Shown here: piece by piece, positions 1 through 9,333 of the stretch
Numbering within the stretch: position 1 is the stretch's first letter
Layout of the letters: each line of letters opens with the position of its first letter
Source: Pararhizobium sp. A13
GTDB lineage: Bacteria > Pseudomonadota > Alphaproteobacteria > Rhizobiales > Rhizobiaceae
Direction: 5' to 3'
Assembly: GCF_040126305.1 (NCBI RefSeq)
Contig: NZ_CP149511.1
Location: forward strand, 1,302,001-1,366,000
DNA: 64,000 nt
Notes under the pieces: generated by a model
The model's input: the letters and a program-made list of their open reading frames with translations, nothing else
Databases searched by the model: none
Told to the model about the DNA's origin: nothing
Position numbers and translations under genes: made by a program

Positions 1-66
1 GACGGCTCTAGGGATGCGGCTCTACCGTCTGCAGCGTCATCCTGCATTCCTCACGCTGCCCACGCT

Positions 67-549
67 CTATTTGGGAAACCCATATTTCTCAGTAATTCTC
101 CAAAAGCACCGATTTATGTCAATCAATGACTTTATGCTCTCCTTGATCCGATTGATCTCGTGATCATCAAGCTCTTCGATCTTGCCGTATTTTATCTCGT
201 CCCTGCTCTCGAAAATCCGCATCGACTGCGTAAGTCCCCGGCCGCTGTCCGGATCAAACGAATAGATACAGTGATTGTACTTGTTCCGGAGCTTGGCCTC
301 CTCGGACAAGCGCCTTGTCGCGTCCAGAATTTCGTTTCGGCAAGCGGCCGGGGTTTTTTGCATCTTTGCCAGACGCTCCACGAGATCAATCCGTGCGCGC
401 GGAGTGTTCAGCGTTAGAAAGATGACGATTGCCGTCTCCTTGTCCGACAATGCGAGCCCGGCGATCATGTGAATGAGGAGGCTTTCAGTATTTGTCCAGG
501 TATAATTCAATTGCCCCAGCAGGAGCAGGATGTCCTGGAATTTACGCAT
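67..549 (-). CDS. Hypothetical protein, 160 aa
   Basis: I do not recognise this family. The start at 549 (MRKFQDILLLLGQL) is preferred; an in-frame ATG at 618 would add 23 residues (rich in T, R and A) unlike the rest. The protein looks soluble and largely helical, with no signal peptide or clear membrane span. It has a hydrophobic N-terminal helix, a conserved-looking LNTPRARIDLVERLAK segment near the middle and a charged C-terminal half (EELDDHEINRIKESIKSL). No catalytic motif is visible. It stands alone at the window edge, so the context gives no function. Coding confidence rests on ORF length and natural amino-acid composition. Confidence 0.6.
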   Translation of the reverse strand: MRKFQDILLLLGQLNYTWTNTESLLIHMIAGLALSDKETAIVIFLTLNTPRARIDLVERLAKMQKTPAACRNEILDATRRLSEEAKLRNKYNHCIYSFDPDSGRGLTQSMRIFESRDEIKYGKIEELDDHEINRIKESIKSLIDINRCFWRITEKYGFPK

Positions 550-1590
550 TGCCGCTAGGCACCAGACCGTCGCGCCAACGAGGGTGGCCGTCCGGCGGGT
601 CGGCGGCATGCCGCACACTCAGACAAGGCAATTCCCGCTCGATAGCCGCCGCCATCGCTCCGGATATGACATCAGCAGAGCCGACAGACAAAAGTGTGCG
701 CAGATAAGGCCTTGCCTTCAAGGAGGCCGCCAAATCCGCGCTGACGTCTTGTACGCGAGGCGCAGTAGGCATCATCTGGCTTGCCTCCCCGGATGTGGTA
801 TCGCGGCGGGCGCCAACAGGTGCTCTCTCCGCCCTCTCAAAACCGTAAACCAAAGAGCCTCGGTTAGGAATAGACCGAAGGAACTACCCAGTGGGCGTTC
901 GCGCGCCCTCTGAGAGCTGAAGCAGCGTTCAGCACTAAGAGGCAGCTGGGAATAGGATCTACCTCTTTTGGTGCATCTTGCCCGAAAATACTTGACTCAA
1001 GCTGGCGACCGACCTGTCACATGATATTCCATGACCGATGATCCCTGATCGTGCGCACGCGTATCGCGGCACGGAACCCCATCCGTCGGAAAACGTAAGT
1101 ATGTTTATCCCATCAGGAAAACGCGGTTTTCATGTGCGTGCGCACTCCTGCCCGCACCAGGCGGGCAACAGGTTTCATTAATCCGCCCCCTACAACTCTC
1201 AGCTCCCTGTGGGTGGAAGTGGTCGTCCGTAAGAGACTGCTAACGCGCCTCGTTCCACCTGAGAACCCACGCGCAGCGAGGGTACTAGCTCTAAAGAGCA
1301 ACTTACCTTCTCCGGGCAATGTGCCCAGTCTTTGGGTTGCGGCTTGCGTCTAAAGGCCGCTTGGGGATGCGTCGGCTCAGTGTAGCGAGCCTTCAGACGA
1401 GCCCTCTCAATCAACTTTTCTGGGAGGATTATTCAATCAAAAGATCACGACTATGCAAGCAGGAGTAAGCGGTCTTGCGATGCATGTCCGCTTTTCGCGC
1501 AATAGTTCAATTTCAACATCTGCGTGGTCAAGACCGTATAGAAGATGAATGACGGTCAAGCTGTCGCGGATCCAGACAAAGGACACGACA
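550..1590. other. About 1 kb with no confident gene
   Basis: Several short open frames overlap here on both strands, but none has a recognisable domain or a convincing ribosome-binding site. The best candidate is a minus-strand frame at 542-853. Its translation includes a plausible segment (SADLAASLKARPYLRTLLSV), yet it overlaps the start of the neighbouring gene and could be a decayed fragment. The stretch ends with the leader of the glycine-rich gene at 1591. I see no tRNA, clear terminator or insertion sequence in it. Confidence 0.4.
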
Positions 1591-3255
1591 ATGTCGGACA
1601 AGTTCAGGAATAACTACGATCTCTACGACGGCGACCAGGAACAGGAACAGGAACAGGAGCAGGAGCAGGAGCAGGAGCAGAGCAGTGAATCGGAGAACTA
1701 CAACCTAAACGGCAACGGCAATCTCAACGGCAATGGGAACCTCAACCTTAACGGTAACGGCAACCTGAATGGCAATGCCAATTACAACACCAGTGAGAAC
1801 ACCAACGAAAACGTCAATACGACAACCGTCGACGTCGGTGTGACGGTGGATGTTGGGTTGGAAGGCTACCTGCCCAGTGACGATGACTTCGCCGACATCG
1901 ATGTCAGCGGTGGCAGCTCCATCGACGGTCTATTCAACATCAGGTTCGACGACATTCTTAACGATGCCCTGGACGGCGCCGGAAACGACGTCGCAAACGT
2001 CATCAACCAGGTCGCCAACCTGCAAGACAACGATCAGCTAGACAACGCCGAGGTCAGCAACGACGGCACTTTCGAGCTGAACAACAATGCCAATGGCGGA
2101 TCGGCATCGGCTGCCGACGGCATCAACGGCGGCGGCTCCGGCGGCGACGGCGGTAGTGACGCCGATGCCGATGGCGGCGATGGCGCTGGCGGCGGTGACG
2201 CCACTGGCGGCGACGGTGACGGCGGCGACGGCGCTGGCGGCCTAGCTCTCAGCCTGGCAGCCGGAGGCATCAGTGAAGGCGGCCATGCCGACGGTGGTTC
2301 AGCCACTGGCGGTGCCGCTTCAAGCGGCGCCGCCGACGGCGGAAACGGTGACGGTGGCCGCGGCGGAAACGGCGGCGAAGGCCTTGGTGTTGGCTTGGGG
2401 CTCGGCTTGGGGCTCGGTGCTGGCCTGGCTTTTGCCGGTGACAGCACCAACGGCGGCAACAACACGGCTGGCGACGGCGCAGACGGCGGAAACGGTGGAA
2501 ACGCCAACGGCGGCGATGCTTCGGACGGCGGAGACGGTGGTGACGCCACTGGCGGCGCAGCCAACACCGGGATTGGCGCTGTCCTCGGCCTGATAGACCC
2601 CGTAATCGTCGAGAATGAAGGCGGTGATGATAACACTGGCGGTGCTGGCGGTGGCAACACCGCAGGTGCCGGCGGCGGTGCGGGTGACGGCGGCGCAGGC
2701 GGTGCAGGTGGCGGTGCGACGGACGCCGGTGACGGTGCGCGCGGTGGCGACGCACTTGGCACGGGCACTGGTACGGGCACCGGCACTGGCAACGGCACTG
2801 GCAACGGCGGCGACGGCGGCGATGGCGGCGCCGGAACCGGCGGCGAAGCGGCCAGCGGCAGCGCTACGAGCGGCGACGTCTATGGCGGTTGGGCTGAGGC
2901 TGGTGGTGGAGACGGCGGCGCTGCTTTGAGCGGCGCATGGGCCGACGGCTTCGGCGGCGACGGCTACGGCGGTTGGGCCTATGGCGGCGCCGGGGGTGCC
3001 GGCGGTGCCGGCGGCGTGGCCACCACGGGCTATGGCGGCGCCGGCGATGGTGGTTCGTGGGGCTCTGACAATGGTGACGACGGATACGTCACCGGCACGA
3101 GTTCGGCCACAGCTGATGGCGTCATCGAAACCAACGCCTTCAACCAGGAAATCGTGATGGGCGCAAACCTGCAACAGAACGCGGTCGATATGACCGTGGT
3201 CGGTGGCAGCCTCACCAGCACGGTGGCTGGCGAAGATGGCGACGACGACGCATAA
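1591..3255 (+). CDS. Glycine/asparagine-rich repeat protein, putative type I secretion substrate (554 aa)
   Basis: This is a low-complexity, probably exported protein. The order is: a short charged start (MSDKFRNNYDLYDGD), an (EQ)n tract of about eight repeats, an Asn/Gly tract (NLNGNGN units), an acidic segment with a NINQ..NLQDNDQL-type motif (about 1999-2052), then about 300 residues of GGDGG/GGAGG repeats with a GLGLGLGL patch. It ends with a non-repetitive tail (VIETNAFNQEIVMGANLQQN) and an acidic terminus, GEDGDDDA. The ATG at 1591 is chosen over 1549 because GGAC lies just upstream and the longer form adds an unrelated N-terminus. There is no Sec signal peptide. The next protein and a dedicated ABC/HlyD exporter follow directly, so secretion by that system is inferred. 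The product may be a surface or matrix protein; that role is not shown by sequence. Confidence 0.75.
   Translation: MSDKFRNNYDLYDGDQEQEQEQEQEQEQEQSSESENYNLNGNGNLNGNGNLNLNGNGNLNGNANYNTSENTNENVNTTTVDVGVTVDVGLEGYLPSDDDFADIDVSGGSSIDGLFNIRFDDILNDALDGAGNDVANVINQVANLQDNDQLDNAEVSNDGTFELNNNANGGSASAADGINGGGSGGDGGSDADADGGDGAGGGDATGGDGDGGDGAGGLALSLAAGGISEGGHADGGSATGGAASSGAADGGNGDGGRGGNGGEGLGVGLGLGLGLGAGLAFAGDSTNGGNNTAGDGADGGNGGNANGGDASDGGDGGDATGGAANTGIGAVLGLIDPVIVENEGGDDNTGGAGGGNTAGAGGGAGDGGAGGAGGGATDAGDGARGGDALGTGTGTGTGTGNGTGNGGDGGDGGAGTGGEAASGSATSGDVYGGWAEAGGGDGGAALSGAWADGFGGDGYGGWAYGGAGGAGGAGGVATTGYGGAGDGGSWGSDNGDDGYVTGTSSATADGVIETNAFNQEIVMGANLQQNAVDMTVVGGSLTSTVAGEDGDDDA
1635..1680 (+). repeat. Hexanucleotide tandem repeat encoding (EQ)n
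   Basis: About eight head-to-tail copies of GAACAG/GAGCAG lie inside the glycine-rich gene and encode a Glu-Gln tract. The near-identical units could expand or contract by replication slippage without changing frame, so repeat number may vary between strains. Confidence 0.8.
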
Positions 3256-3371
3256 GAGCAAACACGCTCTCAACCAGTTGTGAACACGCAACCTCGGCTG
3301 CGCAGATCCCTGCGCAGCTACCTCACGCCGCCAAGCTTCGTCGTGGCGGCGATTGACCGGGAGTTCGTGCC

Positions 3372-5357
3372 GTGACGATGTTAGACAAGATCACCGAAGA
3401 GATTGCCCATTTCATTGGCGTCTTCCACGTCAGCGTCGAAGACGCTCGCTTCAGGGAGACGTATCTAGAATTCTCCTTCGATCCGGTCGAGGCCGAACTG
3501 GATCCGCTTCCGGTTGTTGAAACCAGTTTCGAAGCACCCTATGAGCTGCTGGGTTACGATCCCGGACTGGACTACCGATCGCCCGCGCCCCAGCCCTGGC
3601 ATCTCGATCCGCAATCAGCAAAGTTCCAGGACGTACCACCTTTCCACGGCGCCGATGAAACCATCCCTGGCAATACAGGATACGACTGGCCGGAGCATGC
3701 AGCCGCCACACACGGCACGACGAAATTTATTCCCCCGGAGATCGAGCCTCCCGGATCGGTCGTCAATCATCTCAATCAGGCCATCGCCCTTTCCGACAAT
3801 GACTATGTTGGTGTTGGCGGGCACGGCCTCGTCTATTCCCCAGATCCCATCGACAATTCCGATTTGCTCGAGGGCGCAGACGCCGCAGCCTCGCTATCGC
3901 CCATCAGCGATCTGGAGCGGCCCGGTTCGAGCGCGGAGATCATCGCGGTCATCAAGACAGCCAGTAGCCAGCTTGAGGCCGCCCAAACCGGTGCTGGCGA
4001 CGTCGTGGAAAAGCTCGTCACTGCAGAGACCCTCGAAGGTGTGTATGTCAACGGAGAGCTGGTTTTGGAGGCACCCAAGCTCGAGGACTACCACTTGTTC
4101 GAGGAGGAGAACTCCGAAGAAGATCCAGGCTCCAATACCGCCACATTGGACGACGGAACTGTCGCCATCGACGTTTCGGTCGAGGTAAAGGCCGGCGGAA
4201 ACACCTTGGTCAACGACGCCGTCCTGAAGAGCTACTGGACCGGCGGGACAGTGACCGCGGTCGTCGGTGACCATGTCGAGATGAATGCAATCGTCCAGAT
4301 CAACGCGTTGTGGGACGTCGATGCGATCACCTCTTCGGTCGGCGTTCCGACGAGCGGTGACGCCAACGAGCTGTTCAACAGCGCAACGTTCGAACGTTTG
4401 GACGCCTCCAAGGAACCAGACACCGATCCCGGAATTGTCGACGACTATCCAAAATACTGGTCAATCACGGAGATCGAGGGAGACCTCATGATCGTGAACT
4501 GGCTCAAGCAGTTCATCTTCATGAGCGACAACGATGTCGGCATTCTCTCCTCGTCCGGCGTCACGACAAGCGTTGTGAGCGGCGACAATCTCGGCGTGAA
4601 CCATACGTCCATCTTCGAACTGGGCTTTGCCTACGACCTGATTATCGTTGGAGGCTCGGTTTACGACGCCAACATCATTCAACAGATGAACGTCCTGTTC
4701 GACAACGACGTCGTGGGCGCGGTGTCCGGTTTCCAGACCACCGGGGTGGGCACGGTCTCCTCGTCCGCGAACCTGCTCTGGAACCAGGCCCACATCGCCA
4801 ATATCGGAGATCCGGACCGGTTTGACGTGTTACCGCAACACTATCTGGATGCTGCAAACGCGCTGGCAGGCGGCAGCAGGGATATTTCGCACAAGGTGCT
4901 TTCCGATGAGGCGTTTGCGGGTCTGACGGGGCTGCGGGTCCTCCATATTGGTGGTGACCTCCTCAACCTTCAGTTCATCCAACAGACAAACATTCTCGGC
5001 GACAGTGATCAAATCGCGCTCGCGATGGATGCGATATCCCCCCATCTCGATGCCGGATGGTCGATCTCGACGGGTTCCAACGCGCTGTTGAACAATGCCG
5101 CCATCATTGATCTCGATTCCTTTGGAAAGACTTATGTCGGCGGCGATCAATATTCTCAAGAGACGCTCTTCCAGGCCGAACTGATATCGCACCAGCCTGA
5201 CTTTGGCGGTCCCGATGCGGACGCACTCGTCAACGAAGCCGTGCTTTTCCTCGACGATTCCATGCTGGACCCGACCGATGTGGCGGCATCCCAGCCCTAC
5301 ACTGCAGAATACGATGTGCACCCGGACGACGGGGTGAACAGCGTGCTTGGACATTAG
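3372..5357 (+). CDS. Acidic repeat protein, putative type I secretion substrate (661 aa)
   Basis: I cannot name a family. The protein is acidic, lacks a Sec signal and membrane spans, and contains at least five diverged repeats. The core of each is [IL]xQxxxLxDxDxV: LNQAIALSDNDYV, IVQINALWDVDAI, LKQFIFMSDNDVG, IQQMNVLFDNDVV and IQQTNILGDSDQI. These alternate with GxNxLxNxA units such as GSNALLNNAAI, and each core is preceded by a VGG or IGGDL strand. The upstream glycine-rich protein has the same elements (INQVANLQDNDQL, GANLQQNAVDMTVVGGSL), which supports a shared fold or export route. The GTG at 3372 is preferred over the ATG at 3378 because GGGAG at 3359-3363 is correctly spaced. The exporter gene begins 8 nt after the stop. 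D-rich turns could bind calcium, but canonical RTX nonapeptides are absent. Confidence 0.75.
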   Translation: MTMLDKITEEIAHFIGVFHVSVEDARFRETYLEFSFDPVEAELDPLPVVETSFEAPYELLGYDPGLDYRSPAPQPWHLDPQSAKFQDVPPFHGADETIPGNTGYDWPEHAAATHGTTKFIPPEIEPPGSVVNHLNQAIALSDNDYVGVGGHGLVYSPDPIDNSDLLEGADAAASLSPISDLERPGSSAEIIAVIKTASSQLEAAQTGAGDVVEKLVTAETLEGVYVNGELVLEAPKLEDYHLFEEENSEEDPGSNTATLDDGTVAIDVSVEVKAGGNTLVNDAVLKSYWTGGTVTAVVGDHVEMNAIVQINALWDVDAITSSVGVPTSGDANELFNSATFERLDASKEPDTDPGIVDDYPKYWSITEIEGDLMIVNWLKQFIFMSDNDVGILSSSGVTTSVVSGDNLGVNHTSIFELGFAYDLIIVGGSVYDANIIQQMNVLFDNDVVGAVSGFQTTGVGTVSSSANLLWNQAHIANIGDPDRFDVLPQHYLDAANALAGGSRDISHKVLSDEAFAGLTGLRVLHIGGDLLNLQFIQQTNILGDSDQIALAMDAISPHLDAGWSISTGSNALLNNAAIIDLDSFGKTYVGGDQYSQETLFQAELISHQPDFGGPDADALVNEAVLFLDDSMLDPTDVAASQPYTAEYDVHPDDGVNSVLGH

Positions 5358-5365
5358 GGGGATGA

Positions 5366-7555
5366 ATGTTTGATATCCGCAAACGCCTTCCCGTCCCGAC
5401 CGGACCGATGGAGGCCAACACAGAGAACACAAGCCCGCCTCGGCGCGCATATGACAGTATGGAGGAAGTCTGTGCGGAATTCGAGCGTGCCGTGGACGAA
5501 TGCCTGAACGCCAGCTTGGGCGCACCCTCGCCAGAAGTAGGCATATCCCGCAAGCAGTCCGCGACGGGTGGTCAGCCGATGCAACCGCCATATAGGGTCC
5601 ACAATTCCTTTGCCCCACCTCAGGGCGCAGGCCGCGCCGCCTTTGCGCCGGCTAGCAAGGCCCCGGCTGAGCCGCCGGCACGCGGCGTGCCAGAGGTCAA
5701 GGTAGTCGATGGCATGAAGATCGTAGAGGGCGACTGTGGTCCCGTTACAGCCGATCCTCCTTTGGCTGGCAAGCCGTTTTCCGGTGGAAGTGGCAATGGA
5801 GCGGGCAAAGGGCGCGGCACGTTCCACAAGCGTCTCGGGCCGATCGACTTCACTGCCAGTCTCAAGGCAGGCATCAACGCAGTACGGCACAACCTGATGA
5901 TCGTCATGTTGTTCACGGTCGCGAGCAACGTGCTTGTCCTGGCGATCCCGATCTATCTGTTCCAGATTTCCGATCGTGTTCTGACAAGCCGCTCGATCGA
6001 CACTTTGATCATGCTCACGGTCGTGATCGTCGGCGCAATCATTCTGCAAGCGATGTTCGACGCATTGCGGCGTTTCGTCCTGATGCGTACGGCCGTGGAA
6101 GTTGCCGCCCAACTTGGTGCGCCGATCCTGAGCGCCGCGGCCCGCGCTTCGCTGCATAGCAATGGTCGGGAGTACCAGACCCTCGGCGACCTTCAGCAGG
6201 TGCGATCTTTTCTCGTCTCAAGAACGCTGCTGTCATTTCTGGATGCGCCGATCGCCCCCGTTTTTCTTCTCGCTGTTTTCCTCATTCACCCGCATCTCGG
6301 ATTTATCGTCGTGACGACAGCGATCCTGCTTTTGATTCTCACACAAATAAACCAGCGCATGACAGCCACACCCTTCGCGGATGCAAACACAGCCCAGGTG
6401 AAGGCCAATCTTCACCTGGATTCGATGACGCGCAACTCGCAGATCATCAATGCGCTGGCGATGATACCGGAAGCAGTGCAAATCTGGGGAAAGGACACCG
6501 CCGCTTCCCTGAAAGCGCAAGTCATTGCCCAGGACAGGAATATCGCGATCTCAGCGATTTCAAGGGGTACACGGCTTTTGACCCAGGTTACGATGCTAGG
6601 CTGGGGTGCATATCTCGCGGTTGAGGGCGAATTGACCGGCGGCATGGTAATCGCCTCATCGATAATCGCCGGTCGCGCGCTCGCGCCGATTGAAGGCGCA
6701 ATCGAAGGATGGAACCAATTCAGCCAGTCCCGTGCCGCCTATGGCCGGATAGCAGCCTTGCTGAAGGCTTCGCCTTTCAATTTCGAACGCCTCAATCTGC
6801 CGAAGCCCGAAGGACGCCTTGACGTCGAACGGCTGCTCTACGTGCCGCAGGGGACGAAGCGCGTCGTGCTCAACGGAATCTCATTCGCTCTACAGCCCGG
6901 AGATTCACTGGCGGTTATCGGCAACTCCGGCGCGGGAAAGACCACGTTAGGCAAGATGCTCGTCGGATCGATCCTGCCAACTTCGGGAAATGTCAGACTG
7001 GATCTGATGGATCTCCGCAACTGGGACCAGCGGCAGTTCGGCGAGAATATCGGCTACCTGCCGCAGGATGTGCAGCTCTTTCCCGGCACAATCAAGGCCA
7101 ATATTGCCCGGATGAGAATGGACGCCGAAGATGAACAGGTCTACCGGGCAGCCATGCTGGCCGACGTTCATGAGATGATTGCGACCCTGCCGCACGGGTA
7201 TGAGACGGTGGTTGCCGCCGATGGTTCGCCCCTTTCCGGCGGCCAGAAGCAACGTATTGCCCTTGCCCGCGCGTTCTTCGGAGATCCCCATCTGGTGGTG
7301 CTGGATGAGCCCAACTCGAACCTCGACAACGCAGGCGATGCTGCACTCGTGCAGGCCCTCCAGCATGCGAAGGAGCAAAAGATCACCGTGGTAACCATCA
7401 CTCAGCGGCCCGCGCTTCTCAAAGGCGTCGACAAGATACTCCTGCTGGTGAACGGGACGGTGGCGCTGTTTGGTATGCGCATCGACGTTTTGAAAGCGCT
7501 GGAGACGCGCGGGATAAACATCGAGGGCGGCGCCTTCGGTCATCAACTGCAGTAG
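5366..7555 (+). CDS. Type I secretion ABC transporter, PrsD/AprD-like, with extra N-terminal region (729 aa)
   Basis: This is the inner-membrane ATPase/permease of a type I secretion system. Residues about 1-165 are proline-rich and look disordered, which is unusual: the family is normally near 580 residues. A six-helix membrane domain follows (about 180-450), then the nucleotide-binding domain. That domain has Walker A GNSGAGKTT (about 519-527), a Q-loop at YLPQDVQLF, signature LSGGQ (about 622-626), and Walker B LVVLDEP followed by NSNLD. The C39 peptidase domain of bacteriocin exporters is absent. It lies 8 nt after the repeat-protein gene and 12 nt before the HlyD gene, so all four genes are probably one operon. 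The N-terminal extension may recruit these unusual substrates; that is a guess. Confidence 0.92.
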   Translation: MFDIRKRLPVPTGPMEANTENTSPPRRAYDSMEEVCAEFERAVDECLNASLGAPSPEVGISRKQSATGGQPMQPPYRVHNSFAPPQGAGRAAFAPASKAPAEPPARGVPEVKVVDGMKIVEGDCGPVTADPPLAGKPFSGGSGNGAGKGRGTFHKRLGPIDFTASLKAGINAVRHNLMIVMLFTVASNVLVLAIPIYLFQISDRVLTSRSIDTLIMLTVVIVGAIILQAMFDALRRFVLMRTAVEVAAQLGAPILSAAARASLHSNGREYQTLGDLQQVRSFLVSRTLLSFLDAPIAPVFLLAVFLIHPHLGFIVVTTAILLLILTQINQRMTATPFADANTAQVKANLHLDSMTRNSQIINALAMIPEAVQIWGKDTAASLKAQVIAQDRNIAISAISRGTRLLTQVTMLGWGAYLAVEGELTGGMVIASSIIAGRALAPIEGAIEGWNQFSQSRAAYGRIAALLKASPFNFERLNLPKPEGRLDVERLLYVPQGTKRVVLNGISFALQPGDSLAVIGNSGAGKTTLGKMLVGSILPTSGNVRLDLMDLRNWDQRQFGENIGYLPQDVQLFPGTIKANIARMRMDAEDEQVYRAAMLADVHEMIATLPHGYETVVAADGSPLSGGQKQRIALARAFFGDPHLVVLDEPNSNLDNAGDAALVQALQHAKEQKITVVTITQRPALLKGVDKILLLVNGTVALFGMRIDVLKALETRGINIEGGAFGHQLQ

Positions 7556-7567
7556 GAGACGACCACT

Positions 7568-8908
7568 ATGTCTGACATCGCCAAGGTCCACGATATAGAA
7601 TGGTATGCCGACGTTCCAAGATCGATCTGGAAGCAGACAACGGTCGGGTTGGTCCTGTTGGGCGTATCATTCGGTGGTTTCGGGACCTGGGCGTCCACGG
7701 CCCCTCTCGCGGCAGCGGTCATCACGCAGGGCAGTTTCGTTGCCACGGGCCAGAACAAGATTTTGCAGCACCTGGAGGGCGGCATCATCAAGCAAATTCT
7801 CGTCAGCGAAGGCGATCAGGTGGTCGAAAATCAGCCGCTGGTACGGCTCGATGAGACCGCAGCGCTGGCAAAAAAACGGGAGCTGTTTCTGCGCCGCATG
7901 AGATTGGATGTTACAGCGGCCCGTCTGACGGCGCAATTCGAGCGCGCCGATGTTCTCGATATATCGAGCTTGCTGAGCAAACACCGCGACGATCACGATG
8001 TCTGGTCGATCCTGGTCAGCCAACAACTCAATTTCAAGGCCCAGCAGCTTAAGCTTTCCGGCGAACTCTCCCTGCTTGAGCAAAACATAAAGGCCCTGCA
8101 ATTTCGCGAGGTAGGATACACTCGGCAGCGTGATGCGACCGTGCGGCAGCTCGAGCTGCTCAAGGATGAGCATCAAAGCAAGAAGGCCCTGCTGGCCAAG
8201 GGATTGGTGCGTGCAAATGAGGTGAAGGCCATACAGCGGGCGATTGCCGAGGCTGAGGGACAGATCGGACGGCTTGAAGCAGAGATAGCGGAAACACAAG
8301 CGCAATCGGTGAAAGGGCAACAGGAGGTCCTTCGGGCGGAAGGTATCTATCGAGAAGAAGCTCTCGAACGACTGCAATCGATACAAAGTGAACGCGATGC
8401 GGTTCGCGAGCAATTGCGCGAAGCCGAAAATGTGCTCGAGCGCGCGACTATCAACGCGCCCGTTTCCGGGACTGTTGTTCGCACCCACTACCATACGACA
8501 GGTGGCGTAATCGAAACCGGCAAGGCAATTCTCGAAATACTTCCTGCGGGCGTGCCGCTGATCATTGAAGCGCAGATATCCCGCAACGACATCGACAGCG
8601 TGAAGCTGGGACAGACAGCCACCATACGCTTGGTCGCATTAAACCAGCGAACAACACCGGTGCTGCAGGGAACTGTATTCTATATCTCGGCGGACGCCGT
8701 GCAAAACAGCAAGACAGGCTTGGCAGAGCATGACGTTTATCTTGCTCGCATCAATATCTCCCCTGGAGAAATCGCAAGGGTCCATGGTTTCGCACCAACG
8801 CCAGGCATGCCCGTCGAGGTCATGATTCAGACAACGGAAAGGACTTTCTTCAGTTACATTGCAAAACCAGTCACGGACAGTATGTCCAGGGCCTTCGCCG
8901 AACAATGA
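7568..8908 (+). CDS. Type I secretion membrane fusion protein, HlyD/PrsE family (446 aa)
   Basis: This is the periplasmic adaptor that links the ABC exporter to an outer-membrane channel. It has a short cytoplasmic N-terminus, one membrane span (about residues 28-48), and a lipoyl half-motif QGSFVATGQNKILQHLEGGI. A long coiled-coil hairpin follows (about 110-300, rich in E, Q and R). The second half-motif is at ATINAPVSGTVV, and the beta-barrel region is near MPVEVMIQTTERTFFSYIAKP, a typical end for this family. The length is normal. The gene follows the ABC gene by 12 nt with an AGGAG-like site (gtaggagacg). No TolC-type gene lies nearby, so the system must use an outer-membrane factor encoded elsewhere. 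Confidence 0.93.
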   Translation: MSDIAKVHDIEWYADVPRSIWKQTTVGLVLLGVSFGGFGTWASTAPLAAAVITQGSFVATGQNKILQHLEGGIIKQILVSEGDQVVENQPLVRLDETAALAKKRELFLRRMRLDVTAARLTAQFERADVLDISSLLSKHRDDHDVWSILVSQQLNFKAQQLKLSGELSLLEQNIKALQFREVGYTRQRDATVRQLELLKDEHQSKKALLAKGLVRANEVKAIQRAIAEAEGQIGRLEAEIAETQAQSVKGQQEVLRAEGIYREEALERLQSIQSERDAVREQLREAENVLERATINAPVSGTVVRTHYHTTGGVIETGKAILEILPAGVPLIIEAQISRNDIDSVKLGQTATIRLVALNQRTTPVLQGTVFYISADAVQNSKTGLAEHDVYLARINISPGEIARVHGFAPTPGMPVEVMIQTTERTFFSYIAKPVTDSMSRAFAEQ

Positions 8909-8947
8909 TGCTCTACCTGCACTCAAACTGCGACAGCGACGGTCGTC

Positions 8948-9229
8948 ATGCGCGTGCCGAAATCTACCTATCCTCTCAGAATAGCAGATCATGTCATGGA
9001 AGAAGCTAAGCGAGCAGCGGCTGAAGACAACCTGTCACTGAACCAGTTGCTTTCGGCGTTTATCGTTGACGGCATTGGTCATCGACGTGCCATCACGAAC
9101 CTGAGAAAGCGGGCGACACGCGGAAATGTCGATGCGGCGCTTGCCATCCTTGATCGCGCACCTGATGTCGATCCTGATCCCGGTGACGAACTGGTCGAGG
9201 CACAGGGAGCATCGAGCGACCGTCCATAA
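8948..9229 (+). CDS. Small ribbon-helix-helix/HicB-like protein (93 aa)
   Basis: The N-terminal half fits a ribbon-helix-helix DNA-binding fold of the HicB/Arc type: a strand (YPLRIADHVMEEAKRAAAED) followed by NLSLNQLLSAFIVDGIG. The remainder is charged and ends with an acidic tail. Such proteins are often antitoxins or autoregulators, but no toxin gene is adjacent: upstream is the HlyD gene (39 nt away), and downstream is an sRNA array on the other strand. The ATG at 8948 has only a weak ribosome-binding site. It may be an orphan antitoxin or a regulator of the secretion operon; both are inference. Confidence 0.6.
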   Translation: MRVPKSTYPLRIADHVMEEAKRAAAEDNLSLNQLLSAFIVDGIGHRRAITNLRKRATRGNVDAALAILDRAPDVDPDPGDELVEAQGASSDRP

Positions 9230-9333
9230 TCGTATCCAAGGCGGCTGAATCAAGCCGTCTTTCTTTTCGCTGCTTACCTTTGTTCGTAGATAGGTGCGTA
9301 ATATTTTATAGCAGAGCCTCAATCCCAATAACG

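Noticed and set aside
1113..1414. Overlapping short frames on both strands as genes
   Set aside because: No domain, no ribosome-binding site and no support from codon pattern; I could not identify an RNA gene here either.
2034..3291. Long minus-strand frames opposite the glycine-rich gene (256 and 323 aa)
   Set aside because: They are Pro/Ala/Arg/His low-complexity shadows of the GGC-rich repeats; the plus-strand protein has a sensible start, tail and operon context.
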